This document shows, piece by piece, positions 32,645 to 43,782 of a stretch of 64,000 nucleotides of DNA (positions are counted from its first letter, which is position 1; every line of letters starts with the position of its first letter). The stretch lies in NCBI RefSeq assembly GCF_000787575.1, contig NW_012236525.1, positions 635,686 to 699,685 of the forward strand, in the 5' to 3' direction. This stretch comes from Acytostelium subglobosum LB1. Lineage: Eukaryota > Evosea > Eumycetozoa > Acytosteliales > Acytosteliaceae. Position numbers and translations under genes: made by a program. Under the pieces are notes generated by a model. It worked only from the letters and a program-made list of their open reading frames with translations. It was not told the DNA's origin and made no database searches.

Positions 32645-35600
32645 ATGGTGGAGTCAAATGACAAGACATCATCAGAGTCTGACGGAAACGAAAAGACCAG
32701 TAGCAGTAGCAACCGCAGCAGTACAAGCAGCAGCAACAGCCACAATGACAATGTTGGCGTCGGTGGCGGTAGCGGCGGTAGTGATCAACCACCCCACAAT
32801 GAGAAGGAGGGTATCATTCACAAAGACGAACTCATTGAGATCGACATAGACAACAATAACAACAATGACAATAACAATAACAATAACAACAACAACAATA
32901 ACAATGAATCAAATGGAATACAAATGGATGTTATTGACAATAATGAAAAGAAACAAAAGAGATTGTCAATGGATACATTGGAAAAGGCACTGCCTAGCAC
33001 GGCAGCACACAGCGCTCAGACATTCCAGGCTTTCGACCAGAGGGACGCCCGTCATGGCGCCTATCCAAAGTTGTCGATCGACATGTTCAACACGTCAAAG
33101 GAGATCCCGCAGTACTACCACGAGATCAAGCATCAGCTCGAAAAGAAGATTCAGCTGACACAGGGCGCAGGCAGTGGCGGTCTCTCCTCCACCACCACCG
33201 TGCAGCGTGGCGAGTTCCTCGAGATCCCTCTCAAGGCCATGAACGCCATCACCATGCCCACCCAGATGCCCAAAGGCGCGCATCCCGACGCCCGTATGGC
33301 CATCCCCTCGTTCGAGCCACTCAAGCAGCACGACGACCACTCCACTGGCGCGTCCGAGATCAAACCCACACCAGTGGCAGCCGCTGCCATCATCACCCCA
33401 ACCCCAGCATCGCCCCAGGGTGGCGTTCAGCCCGAGACACATGGACTCAGCGCAAAGGACAAGACCAAGGCCAAGCAAAAGGCCTCCGAGTACGATGTCA
33501 GCGAGCATGAGCTCACCTTTGAGCAAATCATGGACAAGTATCACACTCACATCAATGTCCAAGATCCACAACAGAGTCAGGTATGTTTGTTTGGCGATAG
33601 GATTGATTGACTGGCGCATGAACATGACTAACATGTATGATCATTTTATATTTTAGGGTATATCAAATGAATCTGCAAAGGTATTGTTGGAGAAGTATGG
33701 AAGGAACGTTCTGAAACCACCCAAGGAGAGTCCATGGTACTTGAAGCTGTTGCTCTGCTTCACCAACTTCTTTATGATCCTGCTGGAATCGGCTGGAGTA
33801 CTTTGTTTCATCGCCTATGCCCTGGACACCAAACAGAAGATCAATCTCTACCTCGGCTGTGTGCTCTGGGCCATCGTCATCTTCACCTCACTGCTCACGT
33901 TTGCCCAAGAGTGGCAGAGCAGCAACATTATGAACTCTTTCAAGAACCTGTTGCCCCAGGCGTGCCGTGTGGTGCGTGAGGGCGTGGAGACCAAGATCCC
34001 CGTCGAGACCGTCGTCATTGGAGACATTGTCGTCGTGGCGGCTGGAGACAAGATCCCCGCCGACATCCGTGTGATCACCTGCAATGGAATGAAGGTGGAC
34101 AACTCATCACTCACTGGTGAGAGCGAGCCACAGTCTTGCACTGTGACCTGTACCGACGAGAACCCGCTCGAGACACACAACCTGGCGTTCTATGGAACTC
34201 TGGTGATGGATGGATCCGCTCGTGGCGTTGTCATCCGCACTGGTGCCAACACACTCATTGGCAAGATTGCCGATCTCGCCTCCAACACCGTCCAAACTGA
34301 GACCACCCTGCAGAAGGAGACCAAGCGTTTCGTCCGCTTCATCTCTGGCCTCGGAATTTCAATGGGTGTCATCTTCCTGATTGTTGGTTTCATCGTTGGA
34401 ATCCCAGCCATCCCCAACCTCATCAATGTGCTCGGCCTGATTGTCGCAAACGTGCCCGAGGGTCTGCCATCGACCATTACCGCCTGTCTCACTGTGACTG
34501 CCCGTCGTCTCAGCCGTCGTAACGTCTACGCCAAGAAGCTCGAGTCAATTGAGACTCTCGGATCTATCACCCTGATTGCCTCGGACAAGACCGGCACTCT
34601 CACTCAGAACCGTATGACTGTCAGCCACATGTGGTACGACAACGCCATCGTCAAGGCCATCAACGACGGCATGACCGTCGGCAGAGCCATGTTTAACGAA
34701 AAGGACGCGACCTGTGAGACTCTTTTGCGAATTGGAGCCTGCTGCAACAGAGCTGACTTTGACAAGGGTGCCGAGGGCAACATGGAGAAGCCAATCGACC
34801 AGCGTCTGATCCTTGGAGACGCCTCCGAGTCGGCCATCGTGCGTCTCGTGCACAAGATGGAGAACATTGAAGTCACACGTGCCAACAACCCCAAGATCTT
34901 TGAGATCCCATTCAACTCGACCAACAAGTGGCAGCTGTCTATTCATCGTCGCAGCTCCGACCCCAACGACACATCCACACGTGTGCTGATGATGAAGGGA
35001 GCACCCGAGATCATCTTTTCCAAGTGCACAAAGATCATGATGGGTGGCAAGGACGTTCCCATCACCGAGAAGATCAGCGAGGACTTCCAGCGCGCCTACG
35101 AGGACCTAGGCAGCATGGGCGAGCGTTGTCTCGGCTTTGCTCAGATCGTGCTCGACGAGAGTATCTATGGACCAATGCACGACAACCTCTACGACGCACA
35201 GACACTCAACTTCCCAATCAGTCAGCTGACATTTGTTGGACTTTGCTCACTGCTCGATCCACCCCGTGAGAATGTGCCACACGCCGTGCACCAGTGCAAG
35301 ACCGCCGGTATCAAGGTTATCATGGTCACTGGAGATCATCCAATCACTGCCAAGGCCATCGCCAAGAAGGTGGGCATCATCTCAACCCCCACCGCCGAAG
35401 ACATTGCCGCTGCCAAGTGCATACCACTGTCCGAGGTCGACGACTCTGAGGTCAAGTCGGTCGTGTTGCACGGCAACCAAATCAGAGAGCTTACCGACGC
35501 CGACTGGGACCGCGTGTTGTCCAAGAGCGAGATCGTGTTTGCCCGTACATCGCCACAACAAAAGTCACAGATCGTCGAGCAGGCTCAGAAGCGCAAGGAG

Positions 35601-36533
35601 GTAGTGGCCGTCACTGGTGACGGTGTCAACGATTCACCCGCTCTCAAGAAGGCCGACATTGGTGTGGCCATGGGTATCGTAGGTAGTGACGTTGCCAAGG
35701 AGACCGCCGATATTATCCTTCTGGACGACAACTTTGCCAGTATCGTTGCCGGTGTCGAGGAGGGAAGAATCATCTTTGATAACCTCAAGAAATCCATCGC
35801 CTACACACTGACTCACGCCTTCCCAGAGGTTGCTCCATTCGTCCTCTACCTTGTTCTCGGTATCCCTCTGGCGCTCACATCCTTCCTGGTTCTGTGTATC
35901 GATCTTGGTACCGAGCTGGCCCCAGCCATTTCCCTCGCCTACGAAAAGGGAGAGAGTGACATTATGACCCGTAAGCCACGTGTCCTTGGTGTGGACCATC
36001 TGGTGACCAAAAACCTCCTCTCCTACTCATATCTGCAGGCTGGCCCAATCGAAGCCATCGCCTGTTTGATGAACTTCTTCCTGGTGCTCAACTCGTACGG
36101 CTTCCCACCCTACAGTTTGATCGGCTCCGCTACCAACCATTTCTCTGATGATGAATTGGTCTGCAAGACACTCTTTGGTCACAGTTGTTCTTATCAAATG
36201 GAGGCCCTGAAAGAGGCCCAGACCGCCTACTTCATGACGCTCGTCATGTGCCAGTTCTTCAACCTCATCACAAACAAGACACGTGTAATGCCCATCTGGA
36301 GACATGGTATGAGCAACATGTACGTCAACGGTGGTCTGATCATCGAGGCTGGAATCCTTTGTTTCATCATCTACGCACCATTTGTGCCAGGCATCATCCA
36401 ATCCAAGGCTGTCAGTGGAATCTACTGGGCTTTCCCATTGCCAATGATCTTCCTCCTCTTTGCCTACAACGAACTTAGGAAGCACGTTGCTTTCAGAATG
36501 GACTTGGACGTGTCAGCGAATCTAAAGTTCTAG
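32645..36533 (+). CDS. P2C-type cation ATPase, Na,K-ATPase alpha subunit-like
   Basis: Exons 32645-33580 and 33657-36533 give 1270 residues. The first 290 are a dictyostelid-type extension with Ser, Gly and Asn/Asp runs. The pump begins near 300 (TFEQIMDKYHTHINVQDPQQSQGISNE, split here by the intron). Diagnostic parts are LTGESEP (actuator), PEGLPSTI in the fourth membrane helix, DKTGTLTQNRMTV with the phosphorylated Asp, KGAPE in the nucleotide-binding domain, TGDHPITA and TGDGVNDSPALKKADIG. About ten membrane helices are visible. It would exchange Na+, K+ or H+ across the plasma membrane or contractile vacuole. dictyBase has a related ionA gene; I am not sure of orthology. The C-terminus lacks the double-Tyr end of animal pumps. 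Confidence 0.92.
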
Positions 36534-36667
36534 TTGGACATCCCTCCATGCCCCTCTCTACACATATGTCTTTCCCGTAGAAAGATCAATAAACTCTATT
36601 CCAAACAAATAATCATTATGTTTCCAGGTCATACATTTATATTATTACACTGTCTATTACATGCAAT

Positions 36668-37944
36668 TCAATTTAAGTAGGCAGTGAAGTACTCGAGTAC
36701 TGCTTGATCCATCCATGAACTATCCTTCAAGGACATGTTGTGGAGGAAGCCAAGATGTCCACCATACTTTGTGGTGGCCAGAATGGTATGAGGATTCTCC
36801 TTAATCTTCTTGAAGGGTAGTCCACACACTGGTGAAATGGGATCGTCCGTTGAACTGATGAATAGTATTGGCCTCTTGATGGCCTCGATATGATTGCAAC
36901 TACTGCCATCGATGTAGTAGTCATCAACTGTTGGGTATCCAAACACCCTTTTTGTGACCAGATCATCAATATCTTTGATGGTAACGGCCTGGTAAGGTAA
37001 ACAGTGTCAGTCAGTCAGTCATTCTCACTATGATTGGTTCCAATCAATCGAACATACCTTTTCAACCTCTGCTCTGCTACAGTACTGCTCCAACCTGTTG
37101 CCCCACTTGGTGAACAGGCCCTTTAGGTTGTTGGCCAGTAGTTGGTTGTAGAACTTGTGATTGATGAAATTGGAACTAAGATTGACAGATGACTTGCGCA
37201 TGTCCATAGGGTTCGATACGCTGCAATGTGCAATGAATGGTGAGTTCTCGCCAACCTGGCTGAGGTACTTGACAAGAATGCACGAGCCCAAACTGAAGCC
37301 AATTGCAAACAACTTGGCCTCTGGCAATGCTTGCTGGATATGCTTGATGACCAACTTTAGGTCACATGTGTAGGCTGCGCTGTAGGTCTTGTCGGCCTGT
37401 TCAAGTGAGTTAGTATTAGTGTCTGTACAACCTTCAGTTCGCTCTTCCCAATACATACAGTGACCTCATTGTCAGCGCATCCTCTGTAGTTGAAGACAAC
37501 AGATCTGAATCCCTTCTTTCGATAGGCATGATGGGCACAGTGTTGAACATAGAGCTCGTGTGATCCTCCAGTGAGACCATGTAGCATGACAATGGTTGGA
37601 GTGTCGGGCTTAAAGTCTCCAAGCTCGAACCAATCCAAAGAGACCGTTCCACCATCCTCCATAATCAGAGTCTCCCTCCTCGTGGGCAACTTGGGATCGT
37701 GGCGCTTGTAAGTGGCGCAGTAGGTATGCACATGTGAGAATGTCAACAAGAAGGAGGTCTCGTAGATAGCGGCATTGTCCAGAATGGTTGGTGTCTGCTC
37801 GACGTCGGTGTTCTGCGCCTGTAGAGATAAAGAATATTGATCCTCTGGCTCCTTGGCAATTTGCAACAGTGATGGACAACGATGAAGGACCTTTAAGTTC
37901 TCCAAGTTGCTCAAGTTAAAGTATAAGTTGATTGGTGACTTCAT
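36668..37944 (-). CDS. Alpha/beta hydrolase, ABHD1/ABHD3/YheT type
   Basis: Minus-strand exons 37459-37944, 37058-37396 and 36668-36988 give 381 residues in phase. The family signature is complete: TIVMLHGLTGGSHELYVQH (oxyanion loop), RSVVFNYRGCADNEVT, the nucleophile elbow GFSLGSCILVKYL with Ser in GFSLG, the Asp in ISSTDDPISP, and the catalytic His in YGGHLGFLH. These enzymes cleave medium-chain or oxidised phospholipids in ABHD3, or other esters. There is no strong N-terminal anchor here, unlike animal ABHD3, so the location is unclear. Confidence 0.9.
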
Positions 37945-38206
37945 GTTGTTATAGATAAGATAAATAGATGGTATGTATGTATGTATTTGTACAAGATAAG
38001 AGATGGACTATCACTAAAGTGAGTCATCAGACACATCGGAAGGTTTATATGCATCAAACTCCGTTGTGGACCACACTCAAGCCCAAAACGGTTGGGAGTT
38101 CCCTTTGGCGACGAGTCTTTCCTTTTTCAGACGTTTAATCTAAGATTTCAAGTTATGTCGAATATTCGTCATGATGATTGATCGGTCAATCAAGTTAATA
38201 TTATTA
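37945..38206. other. Short spacer
   Basis: The 262 bases between the hydrolase start and the stop of the PEX22-like gene contain AT-rich DNA and TATG repeats at about 37970-37985, with no further feature. Confidence 0.5.
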
Positions 38207-39451
38207 TTATTTGAAGTATTCATGCATTGATGGACATGTGTATATCCTTTGATTGTCCGAATCCTTGCCATTGACATTATTGTTCCCATTGCTGTTGCCA
38301 TTGACATTGCCATTGCTATTACCATTAATGGTGCTTCCATTTATGTTGCTACCATTGCTGCTGCCATTGATGTTTGATGTAGTTGTTGTAGATAGTATTG
38401 TAGATGAGGACAAGGTTGTAGTCGTTGTGGTTGTAGTGGTCGTCGTCGATGTATCGGCATTGATATCAAACACATGTAGTAGATGTTGTACATAAGGTTT
38501 CAAAGATGACAAAACAGTCTTATCATCATCAATGTGTAGATATGCTTCCAGGTGTCTTGATATATGTCCTCTGCCTTGTGCTGTCGAACAGAATATCAGT
38601 TTCTACAATGGTCTTTTAAGTTAGTTGGGCAACTCTGATTGATTGATTGTGGATGGTGGAGACATACATGTGGATTCAAACCAGCTTCAAACACTCCAGT
38701 GGACTTTAGTAGGCTTGCTACTTGCTCCTCCTCTTTGTCCTCATCGACCTGTGTGATAAGATATAGATCGGCAGCAGCTGCCAGACGTAGCAAGGTGTCG
38801 CGCTCAGACTCTATTAACTTGTAATTGGACACCTTTCTATCTGATATATGTTCATAATATACTGTCTTTTTGAATATTGTCTGAACTCGTAGGGTAGGAT
38901 GGTCAGTCGAATGATGAAGAATGAATGAGGCATGGAGTACATACATCTACAGTTGACAGCGTGACCCTCTTGCGCTGCAGTGAGTTGAGTGCTACTCTGG
39001 GAGGTGGCTTGTACTTTGTGATCAAGGTCGTTGACGATGACGTTGTATAGCTGTTGCTGATCGGGTCATGCTTTGATGAGTGATGCTCGTATCTTGATGT
39101 TGGTTGATCGTTTGATGGAGACAATGACGGTGACAGTCGGCCCTTTGACGGCGTGGACGACAATGAAGGTGATGGCGTCTGGCCAGACATAAAGTGTTCA
39201 GTGTCGATGTATTGTAGCAGAGATTCAGGCAGTATGAATGACAGTATGAATATGAACCATCGTCTCTTTCGCAACCAGACACACATGCATGACACCAAGA
39301 ACAGAGCCAACAGAGCTGTATTCCTTCTAGCATTTCTTGATCTGAACAAGTTCAACACGATCAGTAATCGTGTCATTAATGTATTAGTCCCTGTCCCAGT
39401 CCCTGTTCCTCTAGTGATCCTATTATTATTGTTATTATTGTTGTTGTTCAT
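38207..39451 (-). CDS. pex22: PEX22-like peroxisome biogenesis protein
   Basis: Minus-strand exons 38945-39451, 38668-38880 and 38207-38602 join in phase to 371 residues. After an Asn run and a Gly/Thr repeat, the N-terminus has a hydrophobic, basic-flanked membrane segment (about 43-75, NTALLALFLVSCMCVWL). The conserved part resembles plant PEX22: AAAADLYLITQV, a short acidic stretch, LLKSTGVFEAGLNPHKLIFC, then STAQGRGHISRHLEAYLHI and LKPYVQHLLHVF. PEX22 anchors the E2 enzyme PEX4 to the peroxisome surface, where PEX5 is mono-ubiquitinated for recycling. The C-terminal 90 residues are Thr-, Ser- and Asn-rich and dispensable-looking. The ATG at 39451 is preferred over an upstream frame extension. 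Confidence 0.75.
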
Positions 39452-39646
39452 TGTTGTCGTTGTTATATGTGTGTATGTGTATGTTTGAATGAATGAATGA
39501 ATGAGTGAGCGAGATTGAAACAAATAATCATCAATTATCTTCAATTTCAAACAAAGTGTGTGGTGGAAACACGTCATTGTCCAATTACTTGTCGCGCGCG
39601 AGTCTAATGATAGTCCATGTAAAGGTAGGAAGGAAGGAGGGAGGGT

Positions 39647-42632
39647 TTATTCAATACAAGCTTTGGTTGGTTCATCTACAGAGTTGTGTCCATCGTCAAG
39701 GTCGTCAGACTTGAGATGGAAGTTGGTGATCGTTGTGTTGTTGGCTGTGTTGTGTTGAAGAGAGATGATAAAGGGACAGAAGGGATGGAAAATGTAGGTG
39801 GCGTACTTCTTGGACTGGCGATCGTTCTTGTCCGTCATGCTGGTGTTCAGCTTGAACTTGACGTCGCCGCTGAGACGCGAGTAGAACTTGATCGGGTACT
39901 CCACCAGGGGCTTTGGACGCTCGGTCGACGAGATGATCTTCTCGTCGTAGCTAAAGAGATACTTGTCAAAGTAGGGCGACTCGTTCCACGACTGTGGCGA
40001 GAAGGGCAGCGCCGAAAGAATGCGCTTGACGGCCTGCGTCTCGCCACCGTAGCGAGCGTTGACAACCGCCAGCTTCTGCTTCATCAAGTGTTCGCGGACA
40101 AAGATGTTGTTTGAACATGTGCTGCGGAACTTGATGAGGCCGGATGGGCTGCTGCACGCTCTAAAGTACTCGCAGTACTGCTCGAACGTCTTGGCAAACT
40201 CCTTGCTGCTGTTCTCGTAGACACCCACCACCTCGGTCGTGTGGATGTTGTAGATGACAAAGTAGCTGATCTGGTTGCAGTAGTCGGCGATGCGACCAAG
40301 CAGGCCGTCGATGGGGCCGTACTTGATGAGCAGATGCGACGCGTCCAGAGACTGCATCTTCCACATCACCAGACTGCTGTACTGCGGGAACAGCGAGTAG
40401 TAAAGACTGAGTGCGCGCTGCGGCTGCTCGGCCGTCAGAGCCTTCTTGAACAGATAGCTGATGAATCGCTGTTTGATGCCCATGACTGAGCCGTTTGGCA
40501 GAGCGTGGTTCGAGGACGCCTGCTCGGCACTGTCAGTGGACGATGTTTGATGTGTAGATGATAGTAGTACATGAATGCCTGTCGTTGGCAGTGTTGTTGT
40601 TGGTGCAGTTGTTTCAGTTGTTGTAGTAGTGGTAGTTGTAGTAGTTGTAGTGGTAGTGTTTGGAATGTTGGTAGTTGTTGTAGTAGTAGTATTGTTGTTG
40701 TTGCCGCCAGATGATAAAGATTGTGGAGATGATGAAGTTGCCTTTGATGGTGTTACTATCGTTGGGTTGTCGTAATGTTGTCTAGCAGGGAATGGGGTAA
40801 CAGACTCTAACTGTTCCGCTCTTTCCCGCTTCTCTTGAAGGATGTGTTGGAAGGACTTCTCGCGTTGAAGATGTGTGTCGATTTCCAGTTGGTCGTCTTC
40901 ATTGCAATGTGGTCCAATTGAGCGGATGTTCTCAAACTTGGCCTCCTTGATGTGGAACATGTGGATGGTCTGGTACTGCAGACTGAGCACAATGAAGAAG
41001 TCCTGGTAGAGGTAGACGCCAGAGTGATGCGCCAGGTGTATGACGTCCTTCTTAAAGGTGCGTTTGTCGCAGACCACGCCGTCCTGGATCCTCACCAGGT
41101 AGAATGAAATGTCGTCTGGGTTGGGCAAATGAATCGAGTGCGCCTCTGGTTGACGAATATTTGTGCTCTCATTCAAGTTATTGTTTGACTCTGTCGATTG
41201 TCCACATGATGCCAATATGAACTATTGATTGGTTTGATGTTAGTACCGTCAGCCCAAACAAACTATGCTACAAGTTACTTACATATTTTCCACATGTGGT
41301 AGTTAGGGAGAAGTCGCGACAGAGGAACTCGTTGAAGGGTGGAATGACACTGGAGTAGATCTGCTTGAAGTAGGACTTGAAGTTCTTGTCGATGTCTTGC
41401 TTTTGTTGGCTGGTAGCAGACTTGGGATAAGAGGGTGTGGAACCAAGGAAGCGATAGAGCTGGATCTCCTTGAGGTCCTTGGAGAAGCAGAGCAGCTTCT
41501 CGCCGTCGCTGGTGAACTTCTTGATGGTACAGATAGGTGTTTCGACATTGTACACGGTCTTGTCGGGCACGACGTTCATGTACAGCTTCCTCGTCTGCAG
41601 CGAGGTGGTGCCTGGGCGGGCGTGCGATAGCTCGCGCTGCAGCATCTGGTTGGGAAGACTGTACTGCGCGTGCTGCAGGCGCTGTCGGCGGCGCATGTTC
41701 TCAAACGATTGGTCAAGGTCGGCCTCGTCGTACGTTCGCTTGATTGACTTGGTGGTCTTATTATTGTTGTTGTGTGGTCTGTTGACCTTTAGAGTGGTTG
41801 GAGGTGTGCTTATCGGTGTTGTGTCCATTGAGGTTGCGGTCGATGTTGTCGTTGTCGATGTTGTCAACAAAGTTGATGTTGTTGTATCATTATCCTTATT
41901 ATTATTGTTGTTGTTGCTATTATTATTATTGATGATCATGTTGTCAGTGTTGGTGTTGTTGGTATCGTTGGGAAGGACAAGTTGAGGTGACGTAACATTG
42001 CTGCTGCTGGAGCTGCTGCAGCAGTCTGAATCACCATCAACCATGTCGTCATCACTATTTGGTTGAAGTGGAGTGGATGTTGAACTATTATTATTATCAA
42101 TGTTGCTGTTGTTGTTGTTGTTGTCATTGTTGATGTTGTTGTTGTTGTTATTATTATCGCTATTATTATTGTTGTTATCATTGGATGGAAGTGGAACTGA
42201 GGAAAGTGAACTGTTGAGGGCAATTGGTGTGACAAGGATTTGCAAGGGGATCTCCTGGGTCTGCTGCACCTGTGATTGCATTGGGATCGATGACGACGAC
42301 ATGTTCAACGAGAACGATGAAGATCCGTTTGTTATGTTGTTAACGCGCGACTCTGTTGGTGTGCCGCTGTTACTGCTATTGTTGCTGCCGCTGCTGTTGC
42401 TGCTGCTGCTTCCGCTCATGCCATTGCCACCAATTAAAGTATGTCCGTTCACAACACTATGTAGTGCCGATGGAGGACAGCCGTAGATTGGCGACGATAG
42501 GTAGAGTGCGGGTGGTGTTGGGATTGTTGGTGCAAAGGGTGGAGCTGGCGATCCCAACAGGAAGCATGGTGAAGGTGACAATGGTGGAGATATTGGCGAC
42601 TCCAACTTAATTCTTGATGTATTTTCCAACAT
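39647..42632 (-). CDS. det1: DET1 homologue (CUL4-DDB1 ligase component)
   Basis: Two minus-strand exons (41283-42632 and 39647-41221) give 974 residues. The first 290 are a Ser/Asn/Thr-rich extension. The DET1 core begins near 310: RKLYMNVVPDKTVYNVETPIC, GEKLLCFSKDLKEIQLYRF, CRDFSLTTTCGKYFILASCG, VRIQDGVVCDKRTFKKD, SGVYLYQDFFIVLSLQYQTIH. The C-terminal part has MWKMQSLDASHLLIKY, YFVIYNIHTTEVVGVYENSS, INDEX-free INDELs aside, VNARYGGETQAVKRIL and FYSRLSGDVKFKL. DET1 with DDB1 and COP10/DDA1 helps CUL4 ligases; in plants it represses light responses and in Dictyostelium it affects development. Insertions of Thr and Asn runs (about 560-590) interrupt the core. Confidence 0.92.
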
Positions 42633-43782
42633 TATTTTTGTTGGCTATGTATGTATGTTTGTATCTATGTATAAAGTCGCTTCGTCCAATGCTACTGGCC
42701 TGCTAATATTGTTTTGTTGTTTGGGTTGTATTTACAACCCTATATACAAGTGTTTGTTTGATTGGTTGTTTGTTTGTTTAAATAATATTTAAAGTCTAGA
42801 CTCTAGATGGATGTTCGAAGCCTTTGTGTCAGACACAAAGTAATTGTATAAATGTATCAGTATCATGAATTCGTCATGAGTTCGTCTTTCTCATTGCTAA
42901 TGTATATTATCCTGCTGTCCTTTTCTTCATACCTTGTGTGCTTTGAATCCTCTCTGTCTGTGCCTTGTATTTGTTGTCTTTGTTTGTTCTATATATTAAT
43001 TAATAATAAATTTATGTAAATTTAAAATTAAATAATACTAACTAGTAATAATAAAACAAGAGAGATAAGTGAAAGATAAATAAAGATAGATAGAAGAAAA
43101 GAGTGAAATATATGTATGAATATGTGTAGAGGGTAGTAGTTAGTTAGTTAGAGTGAGTAATTGAGAGTGAGTGAGTGAGGAGGAAGTGAGGGAGAGAGTG
43201 AGAATAAGAGTGAGTTGGTGAGTGAGTGTGGTTTAAAAGTGTGTGAGCGTCTGTCCTCGAATAACCCAGCAAGCTTTCTTTCTCACTCACTATCTATGTC
43301 ATTCATTCACACACTCATAACCACAACAACTACAAAACAAAACCAACCTAACACAACACAAACACGTTGTTCTCACAACATAAAATTGATAAAAATGAGT
43401 TGTGTTGAGTTTTGTTGAGTGAGAGTGAGGTAGTTTGTGAGATTGAGTGGTGACACACATCGAATCTCATTCCCAGGATGACATGTCCACACTCGACTTT
43501 GACTGACAAAGCGTGGCACACTAGGGCCCTGCCTTGCAAGATGGAGACAGAAGACGCGACACACAACATCCATGTGTGCATGCCACTGACGGTGATACAC
43601 AAGACCAACCAGCCAACCAACAACCAAACCAAGGGTCAGTTGTTGATTGTTTGCAATCTTGAACACATTGCGATTTCAATCAATCAATTAATTAATCTAA
43701 TCATTCGTTTCGAACAAACACATCAATAGTTGTTCGTAGCCGTCGTCGTCTTCTTTGGGTAATATGATTCGAAAGATTTAGT
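42633..43782. other. Spacer between det1 and the PAK-like gene
   Basis: No gene is supported. The part close to 42632 is the det1 promoter; it holds a 19-base palindrome at 42822-42840 and AT-rich DNA. GAGTGA repeats fill 43140-43240. The rest contains short frames on both strands without family likeness. Confidence 0.5.
42822..42840. promoter_or_regulatory. 19-base palindrome upstream of det1
   Basis: CTTTGTGTC-A-GACACAAAG is a perfect dyad with one central base, 190 bases upstream of the det1 start. A second, smaller dyad TCTAGACTCTAGA lies 30 bases away. Such symmetry suggests a dimeric regulator site, but I know no matching factor. Confidence 0.4.

Noticed and set aside
39452-39577. Upstream extension of the PEX22-like frame (MTCFHHTLC...)
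   Set aside because: It is AT-rich leader-like sequence translating CA repeats; the ATG at 39451 in front of the Asn run is a better start.
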